From: Oscillospiraceae bacterium
Lineage (GTDB): Bacteria; Bacillota; Clostridia; Oscillospirales; Oscillospiraceae
Length of the DNA: 39,743 nucleotides
Direction of reading: 5' to 3'
Assembly (NCBI GenBank): GCA_017617795.1
Contig: JAFZVM010000041.1
Span: 1 to 39,743, forward strand
Shown: piece after piece, positions 1 to 7,284 of the stretch
How positions within the stretch are numbered: the first letter of the stretch is position 1
How the letters are laid out: every line of letters begins with the position of its first letter
Translations under genes and position numbers: made by a program
The notes under the pieces: generated by a model
Seen by the model: only the letters and a program-made list of their open reading frames with translations
Databases searched by the model: none
Told to the model about the DNA's origin: nothing

Positions 1-257
1 GAAAGCAGCACGGCGTCGTCCGCGCCCATGGCGATGCATTCCTTCAGCATGATGAGCGCCTGGCCGGGGCCCATGGAGACCACGGTGACGGTGCTGCCGG
101 GGTACTGATCCTTCAGGGCAAGAGCGCCTTCCAGGGCGTTCCGGTCGTCGGGGTTCAGGATGGAGGGGACGCCGTCCCGGATCAAAGTGCCCTTAACGGG
201 GTCGATCTTGACCTCGTTGGTATCGGGGACCTGCTTGGCGGTAACGATGATCTTCAT
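1..257 (-). CDS. etfB: Electron transfer flavoprotein beta subunit, partial (C-terminus beyond left edge)
   Basis: The 85 visible codons begin MKIIVTAKQVPDTNEVK and continue with an NPDDRNALEGAL segment and a TVVSMGP strand, the N-terminal pattern of EtfB. The family binds AMP or FAD and passes electrons from acyl-CoA dehydrogenases, in anaerobes often as part of an electron-bifurcating complex. The start is the ATG at 255-257. Its ribosome binding site AAGGAGG (268-274, read on the minus strand) overlaps the stop codon of the upstream acyl-CoA dehydrogenase, so the two genes form an operon with coupled translation. The expected etfA partner would lie further left, outside the window. Family assignment is firm; bifurcation is inference from family and context. 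Confidence 0.93.
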   Translation of the reverse strand, partial: MKIIVTAKQVPDTNEVKIDPVKGTLIRDGVPSILNPDDRNALEGALALKDQYPGSTVTVVSMGPGQALIMLKECIAMGADDAVLL

Positions 258-272
258 ATTTCTGGTTCCTCC

Positions 273-1412
<1,140 letters not shown>

Positions 1413-1526
1413 TTAGTCTTTCGACTCCTTTCCTTTATATGCGAGGTGCTTGCTTGCATGGGTGCGCCTGGTTGCTTGTATTCAGACTAATTCAGTTTAT
1501 CATAGGGTTTTCCACAATGCAACAAA

Positions 1527-1554
1527 AATTTCCCCCGAAAAAACGGGGGAAATT
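1527..1554 (-). terminator. Perfect 11-bp hairpin with U-tract on the minus strand, upstream of acd
   Basis: Arms 1527-1537 and 1544-1554 are perfectly complementary around a six-base loop. On the minus strand the hairpin runs straight into TTTTTGTT, the form of an intrinsic terminator. It lies between mobA (plus strand) and acd (minus strand), about 115 bp before the acd start. It could block antisense transcription from the mobA side. If the acd promoter is further upstream, it could be a leader attenuator. Confidence 0.7.
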
Positions 1555-1581
1555 CTTCAACCATTACGACCCGGATCGCTC

Positions 1582-1610
1582 TTGCGGCAATGCCTTCCGC
1601 CTGCTACAAT
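1582..1610 (+). promoter_or_regulatory. Sigma-A-type promoter for mobA
   Basis: TTGCGG (1582-1587) and TACAAT (1605-1610) are separated by 17 bp. The predicted transcript begins about 25 nt before the mobA ATG. This also argues against in-frame start codons further upstream. Confidence 0.6.
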
Positions 1611-1640
1611 GGCAGGCAGAAAGCATACGGGAGGCAGGCC

Positions 1641-2222
1641 ATGACCATCGTGATCCTGGCGGGGGGCAAGAGCCGCCGCATGGGCAGGGACAAGCTCCGG
1701 CTCCCCCTGGAGGGGGAGGCGCTGCTGGAACGCGCTCTCAGGAGATGGACGGAGGTTTTCCCCCGGGTACTGGTGAGCGTGGCCGAGCCGGACCGGTATC
1801 CCTGGCTGGGAGACCGGCGGGTACCGGATCTGCACCCCGGTCAGGGGCCCATGGCCGGACTGGAGGCGGGTCTCCTGCAGGCAGGGGAACCGGTGTTCCT
1901 CACGGCGGCGGACATGCCCTTCTCCTCACCGCAGGCGGCTCTTCGCATGGCGGAGCTCTGTCCGGAGGAAGCGGAGGCCTGTGTGCTCACGGACAGCGAG
2001 GGCCGGTGGGAACCGCTGTTCGGGCTGTACAAGCCCGCCTGTCTTCCCGCGGTCCAGGCCCTGCTGGAGGCCGGACGCCGGAGCATGATGGCCCTGCTGG
2101 ACCGGAGCCGGGTGGAATCCCTGCGGCCCCGGGACCTGGGAGAGCTCTGGGACGACCGTCTGCTGCTGAACCTGAACGAGCCGGGAGATTACGAAAAACT
2201 GCGGCTTGAATTGGGCGAATGA
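1641..2222 (+). CDS. mobA: Molybdenum cofactor guanylyltransferase
   Basis: This 193-residue protein has the usual MobA length. It opens with the nucleotide-binding loop LAGGKSRRMGRDK (residues 6-18) and carries the metal-binding Asp91 in TAADMPF, both hallmarks of the MobA/IspD-like nucleotidyltransferase fold. The family transfers GMP from GTP to molybdopterin, making the bis-MGD cofactor of DMSO-reductase-family enzymes. The ATG at 1641 is chosen because GGGAGG (1629-1634) precedes it and the predicted promoter lies just before it; a longer frame starting at 1590 would begin inside the promoter. The gene is a lone transcription unit here, and no molybdoenzyme lies in the window. Some clostridial MobA-like proteins also act in selenium-dependent hydroxylase maturation, so the exact acceptor is open. 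Confidence 0.85.
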   Translation: MTIVILAGGKSRRMGRDKLRLPLEGEALLERALRRWTEVFPRVLVSVAEPDRYPWLGDRRVPDLHPGQGPMAGLEAGLLQAGEPVFLTAADMPFSSPQAALRMAELCPEEAEACVLTDSEGRWEPLFGLYKPACLPAVQALLEAGRRSMMALLDRSRVESLRPRDLGELWDDRLLLNLNEPGDYEKLRLELGE

Positions 2223-2234
2223 CCGTGCTAATAT
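2206..2234 (+). promoter_or_regulatory. Promoter for the cupin gene
   Basis: TTGAAT (2206-2211) and TAATAT (2229-2234) are 17 bp apart and overlap the last codons of mobA. The cupin therefore probably has its own transcript of about 0.45 kb, closed by the terminator at 2675. Confidence 0.6.
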
Positions 2235-2294
2235 ATTAGAGGAATTATCGGCGGCGGCCGATCCGGCAGCCGCTCAAAGAAAGGAAGCGTTACC

Positions 2295-2651
2295 ATGAGC
2301 TATAAGGTCACCAAGCGCAACGAAGCCTATCGCTATGAGGCTCCCGGCCATTACGACGTGCTCACCACCCGCCTGCATGATCCCACCGACGTGAACGAGG
2401 GCACCATCGTCAACGGACTGAGCCATTTTCTCCCCGGCGGTGGCGCCGAGGCTGCCGTCAGCAAGTTTGAGATGATCTATTACATCATCTCCGGCGAGAT
2501 GACCGTGACCATGTACGACGAAAACGACAACCCCACCGACTACGTCCTGCACGCAGGGGACAGCGTCCACTTCGGCAAGGGCACCAAGCGCGGCTGCAAG
2601 AACACCGGCGTCACCGCTGCCCGTATGCTGGTCATCATGATCAAGCCGTAA
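2295..2651 (+). CDS. Small single-domain cupin protein
   Basis: This 118-residue protein consists of one cupin beta-barrel. Recognisable segments are EMIYYIISGEMTV (first cupin motif region) and AGDSVHFGKGT (second motif region). The HxH and Glu metal ligands of canonical cupins are not evident in the first motif, so a metal-dependent reaction is uncertain; small cupins of this kind often bind ligands, isomerise sugars or sense small molecules. The ATG at 2295 follows AAAGAAAGGAAG. It stands alone between its own promoter and terminator, with a flavoprotein gene pointing towards it from the other side. Conservation of this pairing would hint at a shared pathway, but nothing in the sequence proves it. 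Function unknown. Confidence 0.75.
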   Translation: MSYKVTKRNEAYRYEAPGHYDVLTTRLHDPTDVNEGTIVNGLSHFLPGGGAEAAVSKFEMIYYIISGEMTVTMYDENDNPTDYVLHAGDSVHFGKGTKRGCKNTGVTAARMLVIMIKP

Positions 2652-2674
2652 GGCAAACAGAGAAATTGAATCGA

Positions 2675-2714
2675 TCCGGGGCCCGCATCTGCGGACCCCG
2701 GATTTTGTTGTTTC
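2675..2714 (+). terminator. Intrinsic terminator after the cupin gene
   Basis: A strong interrupted stem joins TCCGGGG (2675-2681) to CCCCGGA (2696-2702), with an inner CCGC/GCGG stem around ATCT. A T-rich tail follows (from 2703). It ends the cupin transcript just before the oppositely oriented flavoprotein gene ends. Confidence 0.85.
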
Positions 2715-2729
2715 TTGTTCTTTTCGTTC

Positions 2730-4268
2730 TTATTTTCCTTCTTTTCCCGCCAGGATCTCTCCCAGGAGCCAGCCGAAGGTGAGAGCCGTGCCGTGGCTGG
2801 TGCCCGGGATGACCATGGGATAATCCACCCCGTAGCGGCCGCCCATGGTGTTCCCCGCGGCATAGAGGCCGGGAATGGGGCTGCCCTTCTCATCCAGGAC
2901 GGCGCAGCGCCCGTTCACCCGCAGGCCGCCCACCACCGCCAGAACAGAGGGGCCGAATTTCAGCCCGATATAGGGGGGCTTGTCCAGGGGCATGAGCAGC
3001 TCCTTCCGCTTCCCGAAGCGGGTATCCTTTCCCGCCGCGCACATGGCGTTGTACTCCCGGAGTGTGGCGGCAAAGGCCTCCGCAGGGATCCCCATGAGCT
3101 CCGCCAGGGCTTCCGGCGTCTCCGCCTCCACATAGCTCCCGCCCCGCCTGGCCATATCGAAGATCCGCTTCGTCCCCTCCTCGGTGAAGCCGCTCTTTCC
3201 CGGAGCATGGTCGATGCCCCAGAAGATGCCGCCGCCGTACTCCAGGGAGGCGGGGATCTTCTCCGCCCAGGCCCCGTCCAGGATGGACCAGGCGTAATCC
3301 TGGCCCAGGCGGTGGACCGCCACGCTCTTGGCCTGGATGTTGTTGTCCTCGTTCATGAAGCGCTTCCCTTCCCGATCCACGAAGAGGAAGCAGTAGTTGG
3401 CAAAGCAGTAGGCCTGGGGATGGAATATGATGGGGAACGGCCCCTCCTCAAAGGCGCCGCCGGCCCAAAGCCCCATGCGGTGGCCGTCTCCCGTGTTGCA
3501 ACCCCGGGGAGTATAGGTGTTGCTTTTGCAGGAGGCCGCCATGGGGGCCAGGTCGGCGCACATCTCCCGGCTTCCGCCGATATCCCCCGTGGCCAGCACC
3601 ACGCCCTTTGCCGCCCGGACCCGGATATAGCCCTGTTCCCCCTTGGCCAGTACCGCCGTCACCCGGCCGTCCCGCTTCTCCAGCTGTTCCGCCGGGGTGT
3701 TCATCAGGTACCTGACTCCAAGCTTCAGGGATTCGGTGTACATGGCGTAAACCGCGTCCGCCGCTCCGGCTCTCGCCCCCTTCTTCGCCATGGGACCCTC
3801 AAAGAAGCGGTGGGAACCCATCCGCTCCAGATAGGTGTCCCCCTTGTACAGGCAGGCCTGGAGCTCCGGCCGCGCCCCGTATTCCGGCTGGGTCAGAATG
3901 CCGATGAGCCAGTCCATGGCGTCGCCGCTGTTCAGCAGGAAGCGCCAGAGTACGGTTTCGTCGCAGCGGCCCAGGCAGCGCTTGATCCATTCCCGGGCCA
4001 GAACCTCCGGGTCGTTGACATAGCCCCGGGAACGCATGAAAGAGGAGTTGGCCACGCCGATGTTCCCGCCCCGGGCGTTCCACTTCCCCGATTTTTCCAG
4101 TACAACCACCCGCAGGCCGTTCTGCGCCGCCCGGCAGGCGCAGGCAACCCCGGCGATGCCCGCTCCTGCCACGGCCACGTCGCAGTCGATCGTCTCCCGG
4201 ATCTTCGCCTCCGGCACCGCCGGCGGCGCTTCCTTCCAATTCCCCCAGCGGGGGTCGATGTTCGGCAT
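2730..4268 (-). CDS. FAD-dependent oxidoreductase, fumarate reductase flavoprotein-like
   Basis: This 512-residue protein has an N-terminal dinucleotide-binding motif AVAGAGIAG (residues 33-40) followed by the Glu-containing strand VVVLEKS. It ends with GLYAAGNTMGGRYG and GTSHGTALTFG, the C-terminal FAD-contact pattern of the fumarate reductase / succinate dehydrogenase / 3-ketosteroid dehydrogenase flavoprotein superfamily. Members reduce activated double bonds such as fumarate, urocanate, acrylates and steroid enones. There is no signal peptide and no FMN or cytochrome domain, so it is likely cytoplasmic and uses a separate electron donor. The ATG at 4268 is preferred: GGAGG lies 7 bp before it, and the earlier in-frame ATG overlaps the -10 box of the predicted promoter (4309-4337). 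Substrate unknown. Confidence 0.85.
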   Translation of the reverse strand: MPNIDPRWGNWKEAPPAVPEAKIRETIDCDVAVAGAGIAGVACACRAAQNGLRVVVLEKSGKWNARGGNIGVANSSFMRSRGYVNDPEVLAREWIKRCLGRCDETVLWRFLLNSGDAMDWLIGILTQPEYGARPELQACLYKGDTYLERMGSHRFFEGPMAKKGARAGAADAVYAMYTESLKLGVRYLMNTPAEQLEKRDGRVTAVLAKGEQGYIRVRAAKGVVLATGDIGGSREMCADLAPMAASCKSNTYTPRGCNTGDGHRMGLWAGGAFEEGPFPIIFHPQAYCFANYCFLFVDREGKRFMNEDNNIQAKSVAVHRLGQDYAWSILDGAWAEKIPASLEYGGGIFWGIDHAPGKSGFTEEGTKRIFDMARRGGSYVEAETPEALAELMGIPAEAFAATLREYNAMCAAGKDTRFGKRKELLMPLDKPPYIGLKFGPSVLAVVGGLRVNGRCAVLDEKGSPIPGLYAAGNTMGGRYGVDYPMVIPGTSHGTALTFGWLLGEILAGKEGK

Positions 4269-4308
4269 GCCGATCCCTCCATTCCCTTTTTTTGATTCCT
4301 TTGTCTGC

Positions 4309-4337
4309 ATTATATCCTTTCCCCGGCGGGATGGCAA
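4309..4337 (-). promoter_or_regulatory. Promoter for the FAD oxidoreductase
   Basis: On the minus strand TTGCCA (4332-4337) and a perfect TATAAT (4309-4314) are 17 bp apart. The -10 box overlaps an alternative ATG, which decides the start of the downstream gene in favour of 4268. Confidence 0.75.
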
Positions 4338-4387
4338 CCGGGGCGGAGCGCCGGGGATGCGAGTTTCGCAACCGCCGCAAAAAAGGC

Positions 4388-4415
4388 TTTACAAATCCGG
4401 ATTCTGTGTTATAAT
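4388..4415 (+). promoter_or_regulatory. Promoter for the tRNA locus
   Basis: TTTACA (4388-4393) and TATAAT (4410-4415) are 16 bp apart. The degenerate tRNA begins 13 bp after the -10 box and the intact tRNA-Ala 125 bp after it. Confidence 0.7.
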
Positions 4416-4427
4416 ACATGAGCCTGT

Positions 4428-4500
4428 GGGGGCGTAGCTCAGCTGGGAGGGCACGCGGTACAGTTTCTAGTCATTTGGCGTATCTCCCTTCCTCCCCACC
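4428..4500 (+). pseudogene. Degenerate tRNA-like sequence (5' half of a tRNA-Ala-like gene)
   Basis: The first roughly 30 bases match the intact tRNA-Ala downstream almost base for base: acceptor strand GGGGGC, TAGCTC D-stem and AGCTGGGAG D-loop. The similarity then collapses. There is no anticodon stem-loop and no TTCGAAT T-loop, although the final bases (CTCCCCACC) still resemble an acceptor end. Its position directly after a strong promoter suggests this was once the functional gene, or a partial duplicate left by an integration event. Confidence 0.65.
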
Positions 4501-4539
4501 CGATCCACATCCCGAATAATCGCAAAATTGGAAAAATTT

Positions 4540-4615
4540 GGGGGCATAGCTCAGCTGGGAGAGCGTACGGTTCGCATCCGTAAGGTCGAGGGTTCGAATC
4601 CCTTTGTCTCCACCA
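4540..4615 (+). tRNA. tRNA-Ala, anticodon CGC, with encoded CCA
   Basis: A 76-nt cloverleaf folds completely: acceptor 4540-4546 with 4605-4611, D-stem GCTC/GAGC, anticodon stem TACGG/CCGTA around TTCGCAT, T-stem GAGGG/CCCTT around TTCGAAT, then discriminator A and CCA. The anticodon CGC reads the GCG alanine codon. The acceptor stem contains the G3:U70 wobble that identifies alanine tRNAs. Several other G:U pairs in the acceptor and T stems make it somewhat weak. It is probably co-transcribed with the degenerate copy from the promoter at 4388. Confidence 0.92.
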
Positions 4616-4618
4616 GAG

Positions 4619-4668
4619 TTTGCAGGATTTACTTATTAGTAGCTCCTGCAAATTCTTTTATTTGATTT
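4619..4668 (+). terminator. Intrinsic terminator after tRNA-Ala
   Basis: TTTGCAGGA (4619-4627) pairs perfectly with TCCTGCAAA (4644-4652), followed by TTCTTTTATTTGATTTT. It begins four bases after the encoded CCA. Confidence 0.8.
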
Positions 4669-4746
4669 TCTCCGGGATGTGAACCGAGTGGTAGTTTTGG
4701 GGAATTCTTTTCCCGACGGTGTTTTTTGGCTGTGATTTCGCGTCGA

Positions 4747-5457
4747 TCATGCACTGGTTTGCAGTCTTATCGCGGGTAAAAACGTCGTGCAAATTCCGGT
4801 TTCTTCCGCATACTCACCTACAATGGCCCGCTGTAGTTCTTCAAAGGTGATGTTGAAATCGACTGAAACCAGGTATCCCCGGCTGATGCAGACTTTTTTT
4901 ATCAACTGACCCACGATCATCTTTTTCCTTTCCAGGCTTGCGTTGCTATATATGTCTGCCCAAGTGATGATCTCATCCAGTTCTTCATTCCGCGCCGCAG
5001 CCAACTCTTCGATTTGCTCCAAGTTGAGTTGAGCGCTTTCTACTGCTTTTTTGTCTGCTTCAATCGACTTCTCCGTCTGTTCAATTGCAGAGTTCAGAAA
5101 ACCCATACTGAGTTTGCTCTCACCCCGTATCACTTTCAGGACTTCGTTCTGAAAATCACGTTGATCCTCCTCATGAAATTGAAGCTGTTTTTCTGCTTTC
5201 TCCAACCTGAGCCGTGCTGCACGTAGGTCACGTTCACCCTGCTTTTTCAGAATCTCTGCCTTGGACGCAGCTTTGATCTCCGAAAATTTCAGGCGCAGAA
5301 TCTCATCAACGATTGCGTCCACCCTGCTGGCAACATATACGGACTGGCCGTCGCATTCTCCCGGGTGTCGAACCTGATAGTGACATTGATACCGCAGCCT
5401 GGTGATGTATGCCCGGAAAAAAGAATCATTGATTTGCAGATGGAACCAACTCAGCAG
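4747..5457 (-). pseudogene. C-terminal remnant of a large serine site-specific recombinase
   Basis: An open frame of 236 codons from a TAG at 5458-5460 to a TGA at 4747 encodes the far end of a transposon/phage-type serine recombinase. It begins with the second half of the zinc ribbon (RYQCHYQVRHPGECDGQ). A long charged coiled coil with many KAES/EKQL repeats follows. It ends with WADIYSNASLERKKMIVGQL and VSVDFNITFEEL, a characteristic tail of Firmicutes recombinases. The catalytic resolvase domain with its serine, the recombinase domain and the first zinc-ribbon cysteines are absent, and no plausible start with a ribosome binding site exists. The stretch is AT-richer than the neighbours. It is best read as the decayed end of an integrated element next to the tRNA locus, unable to catalyse recombination. 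Confidence 0.85.
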
Positions 5458-5523
5458 CTATCCTATTCCCCAAATTTGAATTTCCGTTGAATTTGTGGAA
5501 TATTATGAAGGAACAAAGCCAAG

Positions 5524-5553
5524 AAAAGAGGGGCTGTATGGCGCCTCTTTTTT
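5524..5553 (+). terminator. Orphan terminator-like hairpin
   Basis: AAAAGAGG (5524-5531) pairs with CCTCTTTT (5544-5551) and runs into further T residues. No intact plus-strand gene precedes it, so it may be the surviving terminator of the lost element, or a leader element upstream of the FAD oxidoreductase at 5694. Confidence 0.5.
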
Positions 5554-5614
5554 GCTTCGTACAGATACGGATGATCCGGAGGGTCGACTCCGAGCCTTTT
5601 CCCCGGAAGGCACG

Positions 5615-5644
5615 TTGACAGCCGGCGGGCCGCGGTGATAAATT
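5615..5644 (+). promoter_or_regulatory. Promoter for the FAD oxidoreductase at 5694
   Basis: A perfect -35 TTGACA (5615-5620) is followed after 18 bp by TAAATT (5639-5644). The gene starts about 50 bp downstream. Confidence 0.55.
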
Positions 5645-5693
5645 AAAGGCAATAACAAAATATATAATATAGTGAAGAACGGGGGACGAGGAA

Positions 5694-7190
5694 ATGGCAA
5701 ACAGGATCTATCACGAACCCGCGAGCGACATCGAGGTCTACGCGGAATGCGACGTACTGGTGGTGGGCGCCGGCGCGGCGGGACACAGCGCCGCCGTGGC
5801 AGCAGCCCGGGCGGGCTGCAGGGACGTGATTCTGATGGAACGCTACGGCTATTCCGGCGGCGACGTCACCGGGGACTACGTCCTCATGGTCCCGAAGCTC
5901 TCCTGGAAGACCCTCCCCTTCGTGCGGGGGATCCAGGAGGAATGGTTCGACCGGATGGAAAAGGCCGTGCCGGGCTCCACCTGGGGCCCCACCCTGGATG
6001 AGATCGGCAAAAAGGACAAGATGCTCATTGAGCGCTGGAAAATGAAAATGGACACCACCAGCCCCGGAGACGATCCGGTGCTCGTCCGGTCCGTGTATTA
6101 CGACGGTCCCCAACTGGAGATCGAGATGGACCTGATGCTCCTGGAGCTCAGCGACCGCATCCGCATCCTCTACCACAGCTGGGGCACCCGACCCATCATG
6201 GACGGGAACGTCATCAAGGGCGTGATCTTCGAGAGCAAGGAGGGGCGGAAGGCCGTGTTCGCCAAGGTGGTGATCGACGCCACCGGCGACGGCGACCTGT
6301 TCCGGCAGACCGGCGCGCCCTACGAGGACCTGTCCGGGGAGAACACCCGCTCCCACAACACGACCCTGGCCTGGCGCGTGGGCGGCGTAAATACGCAGTA
6401 CCTGGAGGACTGGCGCAAAGCCCACCCCGACCTCTGGCGGGAACTCAACCGCAACCTGATGCAGATGACGGGTCTTGCCGGCAGTGCTCCCTCCTGGGAT
6501 GAGCCCAACGGCAACTGCCTGGTGTTCAACCGGCACTCCAACGTGAACTGCTCCACCATCAAGGACCTGACTGCCACGGAGATCAACACCAGGAAGGCCA
6601 TCCGGGACGTCATCGCCTACTGCAAACGCGTCCTTCCCGGGGCGTACAAGGATATGTATCTGCTGAGCATCGCCCCCCAGACCGGGGTGCGCTGCAGCCG
6701 GCGGCTCTCCGGCGAATACGTGATGTCCGCCAAGGACTGGGTATTCGGTCTGCAGCATGACGACGTCATCGCCTGGCACTCCACCATCTGCCGCCTGAAC
6801 GACTGCGCCCCGGTGGAGATCCCCTACCGCGCCATCCTGCCCAGGAAGGTGGACAATCTGCTCTGCCCGGGCCGCCATATCTCCGCGGATCCCATTGCCA
6901 TCGACTGGGTCAATCTCATCCCCCAGTGCATCGGCACCGGGCAGGCCGCGGGCGTGGCCGCAGCCGTGGCTGTGGCGGACGGCGTCGGCACCCACGGCGT
7001 GGATATCCGCAAGGTACAGAATATTCTGATCGATCAGAACGTTCCCCTGCCCCGGAACGAACGGGTGGATCCCTGCTACGAGGAGCTCTGCCGGGAATTC
7101 GACTACGGCCGCTACACGGAGATCGCCAGGCAGGCGAAGGAAGACCCGACCATCATGGACAACTACAAGCCCAGGTCCGCCTGGAGCTGA
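5694..7190 (+). CDS. FAD-dependent oxidoreductase (FAD_oxidored-type)
   Basis: This 498-residue protein carries VLVVGAGAAGHSAAVAAARAG with the GxGxxG FAD motif at residues 25-30, then VILMERYGYSGGDVTG. This is the N-terminal pattern of the family that often appears annotated as FAD-dependent oxidoreductase next to anaerobic catabolic genes. Further signs are DATGDGDLFRQTGAPYE and, near the C-terminus, LLCPGRHISADPIAIDWV and GTGQAAGVAAAVAV, which close the FAD site. No signal peptide or membrane segment is seen. The start ATG follows GGGGGACGAGG. It has its own promoter and converges with GRE1 across a hairpin terminator. It may oxidise or reduce the product or substrate of the neighbouring GREs, but that link is only positional. 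Confidence 0.82.
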   Translation: MANRIYHEPASDIEVYAECDVLVVGAGAAGHSAAVAAARAGCRDVILMERYGYSGGDVTGDYVLMVPKLSWKTLPFVRGIQEEWFDRMEKAVPGSTWGPTLDEIGKKDKMLIERWKMKMDTTSPGDDPVLVRSVYYDGPQLEIEMDLMLLELSDRIRILYHSWGTRPIMDGNVIKGVIFESKEGRKAVFAKVVIDATGDGDLFRQTGAPYEDLSGENTRSHNTTLAWRVGGVNTQYLEDWRKAHPDLWRELNRNLMQMTGLAGSAPSWDEPNGNCLVFNRHSNVNCSTIKDLTATEINTRKAIRDVIAYCKRVLPGAYKDMYLLSIAPQTGVRCSRRLSGEYVMSAKDWVFGLQHDDVIAWHSTICRLNDCAPVEIPYRAILPRKVDNLLCPGRHISADPIAIDWVNLIPQCIGTGQAAGVAAAVAVADGVGTHGVDIRKVQNILIDQNVPLPRNERVDPCYEELCREFDYGRYTEIARQAKEDPTIMDNYKPRSAWS

Positions 7191-7231
7191 GTTACAACTC
7201 CCCGCAGGCATCCTTATGGATGAAATAACAG

Positions 7232-7277
7232 GCGCCGGCCCGGTCTATGACCAGGTCGGCGCTTGATCATTTGTTTT
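7232..7277 (+). terminator. Hairpin terminator between convergent FAD oxidoreductase and GRE1
   Basis: GCGCCG (7232-7237) pairs with CGGCGC (7257-7262), with an inner GGTC/GACC stem. TTGATCATTTGTTTTT follows on the plus strand. The minus-strand tail (TGTTATTTC) is weaker, so it may be partly bidirectional. Confidence 0.7.
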
Positions 7278-7284
7278 TCCTGTC

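Noticed and set aside
4439..4651. Open frame of about 70 codons on the minus strand reading WWRQRDSNPRPYGCEP near its start
   Set aside because: It is the antisense of the tRNA-Ala gene. This peptide pattern is a well-known false annotation arising from tRNA loci.
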